Assembly (NCBI GenBank): GCA_958295925.1
Contig: CATQHL010000001.1
Coordinates: forward strand, 1,966,780-2,030,779
Reading direction: 5' to 3'
DNA: 64,000 nucleotides
DNA from: an uncultured Acidimicrobiales bacterium
Lineage (GTDB): Bacteria > Actinomycetota > Acidimicrobiia > Acidimicrobiales > CATQHL01
In this document: in pieces, positions 1 through 7,661 of the stretch
Layout of the letters: every line of letters begins with the position of its first letter
Position numbering within the stretch: position 1 is the first letter of the stretch
Program-made: the position numbers and the translations under genes
Notes under the pieces: generated by a model
What the model was told of the DNA's origin: nothing
Databases searched by the model: none
Seen by the model: only the letters and a program-made list of their open reading frames with translations

Positions 1-734
1 AGGGTGGTGTCGTTGCCGTGACCAGGCAGGACGATGGTGTCAGAGGGGTGGCGGGAGAACATCAGTTCGTCGATTGATCGGATGATTGTGGCGAAGTCGC
101 CCGTGGCGAACTCGCTGGGAGGCTCTTTGCCCTCTCGGCGCATGAATCCGTCCCTGGTGAGACCGGGGCCGCCCGGAAAGAGCGTGTCGCCGGTGAAGAT
201 CACTGGGGAACCCTCCACCTTGAAGCAGATCGAACCGTCGGTGTGGCCAGGGGTGATCGTGCTGTGCAGCCGGAGACGGCCGACCTCTATTACCGACTCG
301 TTTTCCAGTATCTGGTCGTACGACGGGAGCATGTGGGCGTCGGCTGAGGTTACGCCCACGTCGTAGCCGGCGTCTCGGAGCTCGGTCACGGCGCCGATGT
401 GGTCTGCGTGGCCATGGGTTTCGAGCACCGACCGCACGTTCAACTTGCGGCACAGATCCAGCAGGAGTTCGTGCTCGTTGGCGGCGTCGATAAGAACCGA
501 TTCGCCCGTTGAGCGGCAGCGGACGACGAACACGTTGTTGTCAAGATCGCCGACCACCACCCTGTGGATATCCATCTGCGTGTCGCGGTAATGCAGCGTG
601 GGGGCGACGCCGGCCACCTGCCTCTGCGCACCGGTCTGCGGCCAGCAGTAGTGCTCGATGCTTTCGAGTGCGCTGGCCTTTGAGTGGTCGTCGTTCGGGT
701 GTTCAGGGTTGTCGACGTTGGTGGTTTCGCTCAT
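1..734 (-). CDS. MBL-fold metallo-hydrolase (glyoxalase II-like), C-terminus cut by window edge
   Basis: Reading leftward from ATG at 734, the frame stays open for about 244 codons to the window edge, so the C-terminus is missing. The metallo-beta-lactamase fold signatures are all visible: THGHADHIGAV near residues 104-114 (the HxHxDH metal motif), PGHTDGS near 158, GDTLFPGGPG near 180 and LPGHGND close to the cut end. This is the arrangement of glyoxalase II-like and persulfide dioxygenase-like thioester hydrolases, which bind two metals (Zn or Fe). The substrate cannot be told from sequence. The N-terminus carries about 40 extra residues with an Asp/His/Glu-rich stretch. No strong ribosome binding site is visible before the ATG. 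It is transcribed away from the rest of the window, so its operon partners, if any, lie to the left. Confidence 0.88.
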   Translation of the reverse strand, partial: MSETTNVDNPEHPNDDHSKASALESIEHYCWPQTGAQRQVAGVAPTLHYRDTQMDIHRVVVGDLDNNVFVVRCRSTGESVLIDAANEHELLLDLCRKLNVRSVLETHGHADHIGAVTELRDAGYDVGVTSADAHMLPSYDQILENESVIEVGRLRLHSTITPGHTDGSICFKVEGSPVIFTGDTLFPGGPGLTRDGFMRREGKEPPSEFATGDFATIIRSIDELMFSRHPSDTIVLPGHGNDTT

Positions 735-854
735 AGGGTTTCTCGTTTCTGCGTTGAGTTTCGCGGGATTCCAGCGGGGCTGATGATCTGTCGAGTCGTT
801 GAGCCTGTTCCTTGAGGTCACTAAAGCCAGCCCGCTCTTGACTCCCTGCTCAGC

Positions 855-1088
855 TTAATCCTTGTCCCTACACCAGATCACCCTCTCCTTGCCGTCACGT
901 AGCGACAAGACCGCTGGCCCGATGTCGTGGGAGTCTTTCAGCCAGACATAGCCTGCTGTCAAGTTCACCTGCTCAAGTCCTTGGAGTTGTTGTTGAATCG
1001 GTGGTTGGCTAAAGAAATCCAGGGCGGTTTGTGCGAGTATGGCAGCAACACGGCTATGCCTTGCCGCTCCCGTCGTAGGCTTTTGCAC
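855..1088 (-). CDS. Small hypothetical protein (doubtful)
   Basis: A 77-codon frame from GTG 1088 runs leftward and abuts the divergent ychF start by 2 bp; an ATG at 1121 would overlap ychF. Its composition looks protein-like (mixed hydrophobic and charged residues, ending in WCRDKD), unlike the Arg/Pro/Ala-rich shadow frames nearby. I recognise no family, and see neither a clear ribosome binding site nor a -10 box. It fills most of the otherwise empty stretch 735-1090. It could be a decayed gene fragment. Confidence 0.3.
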   Translation of the reverse strand: MQKPTTGAARHSRVAAILAQTALDFFSQPPIQQQLQGLEQVNLTAGYVWLKDSHDIGPAVLSLRDGKERVIWCRDKD

Positions 1089-1090
1089 CA

Positions 1091-2149
1091 ATGCAGCGCC
1101 TGGGGATCGTTGGACTTCCAAATGCGGGGAAGTCGACGTTGTTCAACACCCTCTGCGACGGGGACTCCCCGGTCGCTCCTTTCCCGTTTTCAACCACGAG
1201 CACTCATCTTGGGGAGGCGAAGGTGGCCGACGAGAGACTCGATTTGCTCTCGGCGCTCAGCGGGTCTGCAACATCGACGCCGGCGATTGTGCAGTTTACC
1301 GACATTCGGGGGCTGGCTCCGGGTTCGGGCGGCGACGACGGCATGGGTGGGAGTTTCCTGGGTGGCGTTAGAGAAGCGGACGCACTGGTGCTGGTGCTCA
1401 GGGCTTTTGACGATCCGGCTGTGGAAGGCGTGGCCGATCCCCTTGAAGGGCTGTTGGCCCTGGAGATGGAGCTCAGCCTTGCCGACTCGGAAAGCCTGGA
1501 GCGCCAGCTGGCGAAGCGGAGACGCAGAGCCAAGGGCGAGGCAGTGCCTGCCGACGAGTTGGAGCGCATGGAGCGAGCGCTTGGCGTGCTCGATGGCGGC
1601 ACCCCGATTTGGCGCAGTTCCCTGACGCGGGAAGACCGCTGCATGCTCGGGAAGTGCTTTCTGTTGACGAACAAGCCCGTGGTCGTGGTGGTGAACACCG
1701 ACGCCGACGATCCCTCGTGCGGGGATTACTCGGAACTAGGCGCTCCAGGTGCGGTGCTCGGCGTCTGCGCAAAGCTTGAGGCAGAGCTAATGGGTCTGCC
1801 CGAGGGGGAGCGGACGGAATTTGCTGCGGAACTGGGTCTGGGGAAAGGGGCGCTTCGAAGGCTCGTCGGTGCTGCATACGATTTGTTGGGGCTGCAGACC
1901 TTTTTCACGACCGGCCCCAAGGAGACGAGGGCGTGGCCATTTCAGGCTGGGGCAACTGCAGTGGAGTGCGCGGGACTGATCCACACCGACTTCCAGCGTG
2001 GCTTTATTAGAGCCGACTGCGTGAGTTGGCAGGCACTGCTTGCGGAAGGCTCGGAGACCGCAGCGCGCCGCAACGGCAAGATCCGCTCAGAGGGGCGCAC
2101 ATACAGTGTCAAGGACGGCGACGTGATGGAAATCCGCTTCAACGTCTAG
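1091..2149 (+). CDS. ychF: YchF/OLA1-family nucleotide-binding protein
   Basis: A 352-residue protein, close to the usual length of the YchF family (about 363). The P-loop GLPNAGKST lies at residues 8-16 and the switch II region reads FTDIRG near residue 69. The NKP..VVVVNTDADD stretch near residue 196 sits where classical GTPases have NKxD; loss of that motif fits the ATP preference known for YchF. The C-terminal TGS domain ends in YSVKDGDVMEIRFNV. YchF proteins associate with ribosomes and take part in oxidative-stress and translation quality responses. The ATG at 1091 is preceded by TAGGCT at 1076-1081, a possible -10 box nine bases upstream. The gene converges on the ferrochelatase gene, with 23 bp between the stops. 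Confidence 0.95.
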   Translation: MQRLGIVGLPNAGKSTLFNTLCDGDSPVAPFPFSTTSTHLGEAKVADERLDLLSALSGSATSTPAIVQFTDIRGLAPGSGGDDGMGGSFLGGVREADALVLVLRAFDDPAVEGVADPLEGLLALEMELSLADSESLERQLAKRRRRAKGEAVPADELERMERALGVLDGGTPIWRSSLTREDRCMLGKCFLLTNKPVVVVVNTDADDPSCGDYSELGAPGAVLGVCAKLEAELMGLPEGERTEFAAELGLGKGALRRLVGAAYDLLGLQTFFTTGPKETRAWPFQAGATAVECAGLIHTDFQRGFIRADCVSWQALLAEGSETAARRNGKIRSEGRTYSVKDGDVMEIRFNV

Positions 2150-2172
2150 GTCGGCTGGGATGTTTGCCGCGC

Positions 2173-3369
2173 TCAAGCGGTCGCAGTAGAAGTCGGATGC
2201 GGGCCAGGGCGTCGGGGCCGCCCGGCACCCGGGAGGTAGTAGCAGCAGTTTGCCTGGCAATTGTCTGGCCAGGCGCCGGACGCTCCCAACCAGCGGGGTT
2301 GGCGATCCTCAATGCGCTCTAGGGCAAGCTCCACGATCATTTCCACGAAAGCTGGGTGGGTGCCGACAGTGGGGGAGCGGAGCAGGCGGAGCCCCACCGA
2401 GGCGGCGACGGCAGCGGCTTCGGTGTCAAGGTCGTGGATTACCTCCATGTGGTCGGATACGAAGCCGAGGGGGGTGAGCACCACGCTTCGCACTCCTGAT
2501 GTCGGCAGGCCGCGGAGATGATCGCACACGTCTGGTTCCAGCCACGGCGAGCGGTGATCTCCGCTGCGGCTCTGGTACACCAGATCCCAAGGCAATTCCT
2601 CTTCAGCGACGCGCCCGGCTATGAGGCCCGCGGCTTCACGAAGCTGCGCCTCGTATGGGGCGGCCGCCGCCATGTTCGAGGGGATGCTGTGGGCGGAGAA
2701 CACAAGGCGAGTTTGCGCTCCGACGGGGTGTTGAGCTTCGACGGGCCGACCTGCGTCGTCGGGGGGGTGCGCCCCGACGGGGTGTTGCGCCCCGTCGGGC
2801 CGACCTGCGTCGTCGGGGTGCGCCCCGTCGGGCCGAACAGCGCCGCTGGAAAGTTCTTGCAAGGCCCCAACCACGCCCTCGGTCATCGGTTCGATGAACC
2901 CAGGGTGATTGTTGAAAAGCCGCAGTTTGTGGATCGAAGGGGCGTCGGCTACTTGGGAGCAGGCCGCGGCGATGTCTTCCTGATACTGACGGCAGCCCGA
3001 GTATGAGCCGAAAGCCGAGGTCACGAACGCCAGGGCTCGGCGAACTCCGTCTCTTGCCATCTCCTCAACAGCCTCAACCAGGAAGGGGTGCCAGTTGCGG
3101 TTTCCCCAGTAGACGGGAAGGTCAAGCCCCGCCGCGCATAGCCGTTCACGCAGTTTTTCAACCAACTTGCGGTTCTGTCCGTTGATCGGGCTGCCACAGT
3201 GGGCGTAGTAGTGCTCAGCCACAGCCTGCAGCCGCTCAGCGGGCACGTTGCGTCCGCTGGTCACTCGGCGGAGGAACGGCATCACGTCTTCGGGGGATTC
3301 CGGCCCGCCGAAAGAGACGACCACAACGGCGTCGTAAGGGCACTTGGGAGAGTTAGGGGCGGCGCTCAT
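2173..3369 (-). CDS. cpfC: Coproporphyrin/protoporphyrin ferrochelatase with repeat insertion
   Basis: A 398-residue ferrochelatase that inserts Fe(II) into the porphyrin at the end of haem synthesis; actinobacterial members use coproporphyrin III. The start is ATG 3369, because the domain begins directly after it (YDAVVVVSFGGPE). Other family marks are HYYAHCGSPIN, GNRNWHPF and FSAHSIP with its catalytic His. Cys126 (SGCRQY) plus C371, C375 and C376 at the C-terminus match the [2Fe-2S] cysteine set of actinobacterial enzymes. Unusually, about 45 residues rich in Asp, Gly, His and Pro interrupt the protein near residue 185, just before the FSAHSIP strand. They are encoded by imperfect 51-54 bp tandem repeats at 2715-2840. 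The frame stays open through the insert, so the protein is probably functional, with the insert as a surface loop. Confidence 0.93.
   Translation of the reverse strand: MSAAPNSPKCPYDAVVVVSFGGPESPEDVMPFLRRVTSGRNVPAERLQAVAEHYYAHCGSPINGQNRKLVEKLRERLCAAGLDLPVYWGNRNWHPFLVEAVEEMARDGVRRALAFVTSAFGSYSGCRQYQEDIAAACSQVADAPSIHKLRLFNNHPGFIEPMTEGVVGALQELSSGAVRPDGAHPDDAGRPDGAQHPVGAHPPDDAGRPVEAQHPVGAQTRLVFSAHSIPSNMAAAAPYEAQLREAAGLIAGRVAEEELPWDLVYQSRSGDHRSPWLEPDVCDHLRGLPTSGVRSVVLTPLGFVSDHMEVIHDLDTEAAAVAASVGLRLLRSPTVGTHPAFVEMIVELALERIEDRQPRWLGASGAWPDNCQANCCYYLPGAGRPRRPGPHPTSTATA
2715..2840. repeat. 51-54 bp imperfect tandem repeat inside ferrochelatase gene
   Basis: Two full units begin at 2715 and 2769 and a partial third at 2820. 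Units contain GACGGGGTGTTG and GGGCCGACCTGCGTCGTCGG. Spacings of 54 and 51 bp keep the reading frame, adding 17-18 residues per unit to the ferrochelatase. Confidence 0.85.
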
Positions 3370-3598
3370 TTCATTGCTGACGTGAGGCAATGCTACGATT
3401 TTGCTTGGGCATTTTGCCCGCATCATCCGAGAGCGCCGTCCGCACATCGTCTCAATGGAGAACGTGAACGCATCCGGACGACCCGCTCCATGTCGCCCTG
3501 ACGCCCTCGGAGTTGAACATGCGCCGTATCCGCTCGTCTAGCCCTGGCGGTTCCTGGAAGGAATGGCCTCCATCGCTCATCAGCGAATTGACTACGCG
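3370..3598. other. Intergenic stretch between ferrochelatase and GHKL gene
   Basis: The whole gap between the two divergent genes is 341 bp (3370-3710). Its right end holds the promoter and inverted repeat described separately. In 3370-3598 I see no convincing gene. A 35-codon frame from ATG 3519 is present on the + strand but has no support. On the minus strand a TAGCAT box lies upstream of the ferrochelatase start. Confidence 0.5.
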
Positions 3599-3640
3599 TT
3601 GGTTGAGCCGAGAAAGCCGATTATAGTATGAGACTCGGCT
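3599..3640 (+). promoter_or_regulatory. Sigma70-type promoter overlapped by inverted repeat
   Basis: TTGGTT (3599-3604) and TATAGT (3622-3627) are separated by exactly 17 bp, a good -35/-10 pair for the GHKL-nuclease gene starting at 3711. A perfect 7-bp inverted repeat, AGCCGAG (3606-3612) and CTCGGCT (3634-3640), brackets the -10 box. An operator for a repressor is the natural reading, but that is inference. Confidence 0.55.
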
Positions 3641-3710
3641 AAATACATTGGAAATGCAGTTCCAGTGTTACTTGCTCAACAGATAGGAAATTCAATCAAC
3701 GAGGCAATTT

Positions 3711-5777
3711 ATGGCAGAAGACAGCAAGTACAGGATGAACATCAGCCTGAACGTCCTTAATCATCTTGGTCTTAACCTCTACAGCAACACCTCGGCGGTG
3801 CTCGCCGAGGTGATCGCCAACGCTTGGGACGCCGACGCGTCAGAGGTGAGGGTGGATTTCGACAGCGATCAGCAGAAAATCACGATTTCCGACAACGGCA
3901 CGGGGATGGACAGGGACGCCGTCAACGACAAGTACCTGTGCGTTGGATACCAGAGACGCCAAGCCGAGGGCACGACAACGCGGGGAGGGCGAAAGCCGAT
4001 GGGGCGAAAGGGCATAGGCAAGCTGTCGCTGTTTTCCATAGCGGAAGGATTCTCCGTCTACTCCAGGATGGCAGGAGAGGATGGGGAGGCGTTCCGCCTT
4101 GATGCGGCGGAGATCAAGCAGGCAACCTCCTCGGAGGATCCTTCCTTGTCGAAGCCCTACAGGCCAGCAACGTTGCCGTTCTACGACAAAGTGGCGGACC
4201 ATGGCACGATCATTGAAATCTCCAGCTTGAAGAAAAATCTCACCGCTGCTTCGATAAAAGGTCTAAGAAAACAGGTTGCCCGAAGGTTCGGACTGGTTGC
4301 TGACCAACATCAGTTCAAGATTGTTGTCAACGGCGTAGTTGTCACACTCGCCGACCGCGACTACTTTCATAAGGCGCAGTTCTTGTATCGATACGGCGAC
4401 TACGACTATTCCAAACACTGCGTAAATCTCGACAAGAAAGATGATGGCGAATCCGAAAGTTTCAGGCGGTCAAACGAATTAAACGATAGCTGCGATCAGG
4501 GTGAGACAAAGGTATTGGATGATGAAGAACTTAGCGTCAGTGGATGGATAGCCGTAGCCCACAAGTCAAACGATCTTGACGATGGTCAAGACAACGAGGA
4601 CAATCTGAACAAGGTCACAATTGTTGTGCGCGGCAAAGTGGCTCAGGAAGACATACTTCACGAGTTTCGACTAGGCGGTATTATCACAAAATTTTTCTTC
4701 GGGGAGATACATGCGGACTTTCTAGACAGCGACAACTCTGCATATGGCGATTGTGCGACTTCAAGCAGGCAAAGAATCAAAGAGGACGACCCACGCTATC
4801 TTGCTCTCAAGGCGTTTCTAAACAAGGAGTTGCGCCACCTCTGGGTCAAGACCGACAAGCTGAAGGAAGCAAAAGGTCTGGCAGTGGCGCGAGAAATACA
4901 TCCCAACATCGGATTGTGGTTTAATGACCTAAACCCAGATCACAAGAATGCGGCAAATAGGCTCTTTGCGAGAATCAACAAGCTGCCACTCGACGACGAG
5001 GGGGAAAGACGCCGTTTGTTCATCAGCAGCATCCTCGCCTTTGAGAGCCTGAGTTTTCGCAACTTGTTGCACAGGCTCGACAACATCTCGGTGGAAAATC
5101 TGCCCGCGCTAAGAAAGGTCTTCCTTCAGCTGGACGACCTGGAGGCGAGCGCGTACTACTCCACCGTTAAGCAGAGGCTGGAGGTAATCGGGAAGTTAGC
5201 ACATTTTGCGGAAGAAAACGCTTTAGAAAGAGCAATCCAGGAACACTTGTATGATCACCTGTGGTTACTGGACCCGACGTGGGAACGAATTCCTCACACT
5301 GCTCGTATGGAGACTGCAATTCGTAAGATATTTGATTCGGATAGCGAGTCTATGTCAAATGAACGATTGGATATTTACTACGCAACTACGGCAGGTAAGC
5401 ACTTGATAATCGAGTTGAAGAGGCCAGATCGAGTTCTGAGGGCCGCGAAATTGGCTGATCAGATTGATAGATATCGCTCGAAAGCTGTAAGTGCTATTTA
5501 TTCGGCAGGAAAAGACAATCCACTTGAGTTTATTTGTGTCATAGGTAAGCCTCTACGAGACTGGAACGAGCTTGGTGGGAGGAAGAAAGCTGCTGAGATA
5601 TTAAGAGCAGTCGATGCCCGCGTGGTAACTTACGAAGAACTCATTGTGAATGCTCAGGAGCAATACAAGGAGTACATTGCCCGCTCGCAGGCTGTGGGCA
5701 GAATCTACGAACTGATTCAGAGCGTGGAGAAAGACGACCTTGCGAAGATGAGACCCGAGGTGGCCAACTCGCAATAG
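3711..5777 (+). CDS. GHKL (MORC-like) ATPase fused to PD-(D/E)XK nuclease domain; putative defence protein
   Basis: A 688-residue cytoplasmic protein. The N-terminal third is a GHKL (gyrase/Hsp90/MutL) ATPase: E33 and N37 in EVIANAWDAD, D61 in DNGTGM (61-66), the glycine lid GRKGIGK (98-104) and a GTIIEI motif near 165. A long middle region follows that I do not recognise. Near the C-terminus, D554 (RLDIYY) and E568-x-K570 (LIIELKRP), followed by a helix with QIDRYR, form a PD-(D/E)XK nuclease core resembling Shedu-type (DUF4263) domains. Prokaryotic MORC-like ATPases of this kind are linked in the literature to restriction and phage defence. No methylase or partner gene adjoins it, so it would act alone. 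It is visibly AT-richer than its neighbours, has its own sigma70 promoter and is followed by tandem repeats, all signs of transfer. The ATG is preceded by GAGG at suitable spacing. Domain calls are from motifs; the defence role is inference. Confidence 0.85.
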   Translation: MAEDSKYRMNISLNVLNHLGLNLYSNTSAVLAEVIANAWDADASEVRVDFDSDQQKITISDNGTGMDRDAVNDKYLCVGYQRRQAEGTTTRGGRKPMGRKGIGKLSLFSIAEGFSVYSRMAGEDGEAFRLDAAEIKQATSSEDPSLSKPYRPATLPFYDKVADHGTIIEISSLKKNLTAASIKGLRKQVARRFGLVADQHQFKIVVNGVVVTLADRDYFHKAQFLYRYGDYDYSKHCVNLDKKDDGESESFRRSNELNDSCDQGETKVLDDEELSVSGWIAVAHKSNDLDDGQDNEDNLNKVTIVVRGKVAQEDILHEFRLGGIITKFFFGEIHADFLDSDNSAYGDCATSSRQRIKEDDPRYLALKAFLNKELRHLWVKTDKLKEAKGLAVAREIHPNIGLWFNDLNPDHKNAANRLFARINKLPLDDEGERRRLFISSILAFESLSFRNLLHRLDNISVENLPALRKVFLQLDDLEASAYYSTVKQRLEVIGKLAHFAEENALERAIQEHLYDHLWLLDPTWERIPHTARMETAIRKIFDSDSESMSNERLDIYYATTAGKHLIIELKRPDRVLRAAKLADQIDRYRSKAVSAIYSAGKDNPLEFICVIGKPLRDWNELGGRKKAAEILRAVDARVVTYEELIVNAQEQYKEYIARSQAVGRIYELIQSVEKDDLAKMRPEVANSQ

Positions 5778-5830
5778 CGGCAGCCACAGTCACTGGCCCT
5801 CAAGGTCTCGGCTGCTGACGTTGCGTGGAG

Positions 5831-5950
5831 GTTGGGGCCTGCCAGAGAGTCGGTCCAAGCTGGAAGTCTGGGCCTGCTGGGGAGTCGGTCCAAGCTGGAG
5901 GTTGGGGCTAGCTGAAGAGTCGGCCCAAACTGGATGTCGGGGCCTATTTG
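5831..5950. repeat. 35-bp tandem repeat, three copies plus partial
   Basis: Units at 5831-5865, 5866-5900 and 5901-5935, then a partial copy that runs into the crotonase stop codon. Each holds variants of GAGTCGGTCCAAGCTGGA. They fill the gap between the GHKL-nuclease gene and the convergent crotonase gene. Confidence 0.85.
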
Positions 5951-6636
5951 GGGGTGAAGCCGCCTAGGTCGCTCTCGCAATCGAAGCTGGCCAGCAGGGA
6001 GCCGTGCGTTCGAATGCGTGTGGCGGCAAAGGCGTCGCGGTCGAGGCTCTTGGCCAGCTCGGAGGCGGCGGTGCACGCCTCTTCGATGGTGTTTTCATAG
6101 GAGAGCCGATCTAGAAAGCCGGCCTCCACGGCGTCGAATGGAGAGAACATCCTGGACGTGTTGCAGGCGGCCACCAGGTGGCGCCGATTGAGCCTGAGTC
6201 GAGCCATCTCGATGGCGAAGGCTGGAAGCGGCAGCCCGATAGCAACCTCGTTCAGCCCGATGCGGAATTGGCCGGGCGTGCCGATGCGATCGTCGACGGC
6301 GAGCAGCAGCAGGGCTCCGCCGGCTATGGCGTGCCCGGTGCAGGCGGCCACGGTCAGCAGGGGAAAACTCAAGAGCCGCTTCAACAACTCCGTGCCCCGA
6401 TCGAGCAGTTCAGCCATCGCCTCGCCACCCTTACGCATCACGCCCAGGTCGAAGCCGGCGCAGAAAAATCCTGTCCGACCTGCCATAACGACCGCCGAGG
6501 CGTTCTCCTCGGCCTCATCCAGCGCGTCAATTAGCTGCTCGATGGCGTCAAAACCAAGGGCGTTGGCCTTGCCGTCGTCGAAGGTCAGAAGGGCCACGTC
6601 TTCGGTGATCTGAAGGTTTACAAGGGGCTTTCGCAT
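5944..6636 (-). CDS. Enoyl-CoA hydratase/isomerase family (crotonase) protein
   Basis: A 230-residue crotonase-fold protein. The oxyanion-hole segments read AGRTGFFCAGFDL near residues 53-65 and HAIAGGALLLLAVDDRIG near 104-121, as in enoyl-CoA hydratases and isomerases acting on acyl-CoA thioesters. The catalytic Glu pair of classical hydratases is not obvious, so the reaction is undefined. It is slightly shorter than the usual 255-260 residues. ATG 6636 is preceded on the minus strand by AAGGA six bases upstream, which decides the start; the open frame continues further upstream without family similarity. It stands alone, convergent with the GHKL-nuclease gene. Confidence 0.9.
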   Translation of the reverse strand: MRKPLVNLQITEDVALLTFDDGKANALGFDAIEQLIDALDEAEENASAVVMAGRTGFFCAGFDLGVMRKGGEAMAELLDRGTELLKRLLSFPLLTVAACTGHAIAGGALLLLAVDDRIGTPGQFRIGLNEVAIGLPLPAFAIEMARLRLNRRHLVAACNTSRMFSPFDAVEAGFLDRLSYENTIEEACTAASELAKSLDRDAFAATRIRTHGSLLASFDCESDLGGFTPK

Positions 6637-6710
6637 TCTGAGTCCTTGAGTGCTGCAGGCGGCTGATTTCGCAACGACGGTAACTGATTTATTCTTTCCC
6701 CCAGACGACG

Positions 6711-6759
6711 ATTTCACGGGAGCGTGATGGCCCACAATTTCACGAGACCGTAAAGGCCC
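6711..6759. repeat. 26-bp imperfect direct repeat
   Basis: ATTTCACGGGAGCGTGATGG at 6711 recurs as ATTTCACGAGACCGTAAAGG at 6737. It lies in the 290-bp divergent gap between the crotonase and nfuA, where nothing else is apparent apart from the nfuA -10 box. Confidence 0.55.
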
Positions 6760-6915
6760 GTCCCAGTCTGAGCGCACACTCAAGTGCGAGCGCCGGGAAC
6801 GGCCTCGTCGCCCGCGAGTCCGCTTCCTCCCCCCGTATGCCGGAAAGCGCGTTTGCCGACAAGCCCATTTGCCGGAAAGCGACTGAAGGTGGGGAAATGC
6901 GTCACAGCCAGGTGG

Positions 6916-6921
6916 TAACCT
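6916..6921 (+). promoter_or_regulatory. -10 box for leaderless nfuA
   Basis: TAACCT ends 6 nt before ATG 6928, so the transcript probably starts at or next to the start codon. Confidence 0.55.
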
Positions 6922-6927
6922 TTGACC

Positions 6928-7575
6928 ATGACCACGACTCCCGTAGAAGCCCATCTGAAGCTGGAAGATGTGATGAAGGTGACCGACGCAGCGCGTGAGG
7001 TCATCCTCTCCAACCTCGACGAGGAGCCCGACGACGAGGCGCTGGGGCTGCGAGTGGCGGTGACGGGCACTGAGATGTCAGTGAACATGATCTTCGAGTA
7101 CGGCTACGACCTGTCGATTCAGTCGCTCGACTCGCTGGATGGAGGCGACCTGGTGGGCACGGTAGGTGAGCTGACGGTGATCATTCCCCAGGACTCCGTT
7201 GAGAAGCTCACAGGCGCCGAACTCGACGTGCCCAGCAACCCCTTGCAGGGGGGGCTGGTGATAAGGAACCCCAACCGCCCCGACATGGAGGGGAGCTTTG
7301 AGCTCTCTGAGGAAGACTCGACCACCGATCGGCTGGCGCAGTTGCTGAACAACCACGTCAACCCTTCATTGGCCGCCCACGGTGGGTATGTGGAACTGGT
7401 GAAGGTGGAGGACAGCAAGGCCTACCTGCTGATGGGCGGGGGATGTCAGGGCTGCGCGATGAGCGCCGCCACTCTTCACCAGGGGGTTGCCGCAATCGTC
7501 ATGCAGCACGTGCCCGAGATAGTCGACGTGATCGACGTGACAGACCACGCCGCAGGGGAGAACCCCTTCTACTAG
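6928..7575 (+). CDS. nfuA: NfuA-type Fe-S carrier protein
   Basis: A 215-residue two-domain protein of the NfuA kind, which receives [4Fe-4S] clusters and passes them to client enzymes. Residues 10-110 form a degenerate A-type (IscA/HesB) domain that lacks the metal-binding cysteines, as usual in NfuA. Residues about 130-205 form the NifU C-terminal domain with the conserved GGGCQGCAMS motif, whose CxxC binds the cluster at a dimer interface. The start is ATG 6928 rather than TTG 6922, because TAACCT at 6916-6921 fits a leaderless -10 box. The gene is monocistronic and converges on dxs, a gene upstream of the Fe-S enzymes IspG and IspH in the same pathway. Confidence 0.93.
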   Translation: MTTTPVEAHLKLEDVMKVTDAAREVILSNLDEEPDDEALGLRVAVTGTEMSVNMIFEYGYDLSIQSLDSLDGGDLVGTVGELTVIIPQDSVEKLTGAELDVPSNPLQGGLVIRNPNRPDMEGSFELSEEDSTTDRLAQLLNNHVNPSLAAHGGYVELVKVEDSKAYLLMGGGCQGCAMSAATLHQGVAAIVMQHVPEIVDVIDVTDHAAGENPFY

Positions 7576-7633
7576 AACTCGTCGGCGCGACCCCCAGCGC
7601 TCGCCGACACTAGAACTCGTCGGCGCGACCCCC
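7571..7633. repeat. 38-bp tandem duplication at the end of nfuA
   Basis: A 25-bp core beginning ACTAGAACTCGTCGGCGCGA occurs at 7571 and again at 7609. The first copy contains the nfuA stop codon, so the duplication has copied the gene end into the intergenic space. Confidence 0.8.
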
Positions 7634-7661
7634 GGTGCTGCTGGCCCGGAGCGCTAGGCAG

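Noticed and set aside
3519-3626. 35-codon frame on the + strand before the GHKL gene
   Set aside because: Too short, no ribosome binding site, and it runs through the promoter of the next gene.
5831-5950. 35-bp repeats considered as a short CRISPR array
   Set aside because: Units are contiguous with no spacers and diverge from each other.
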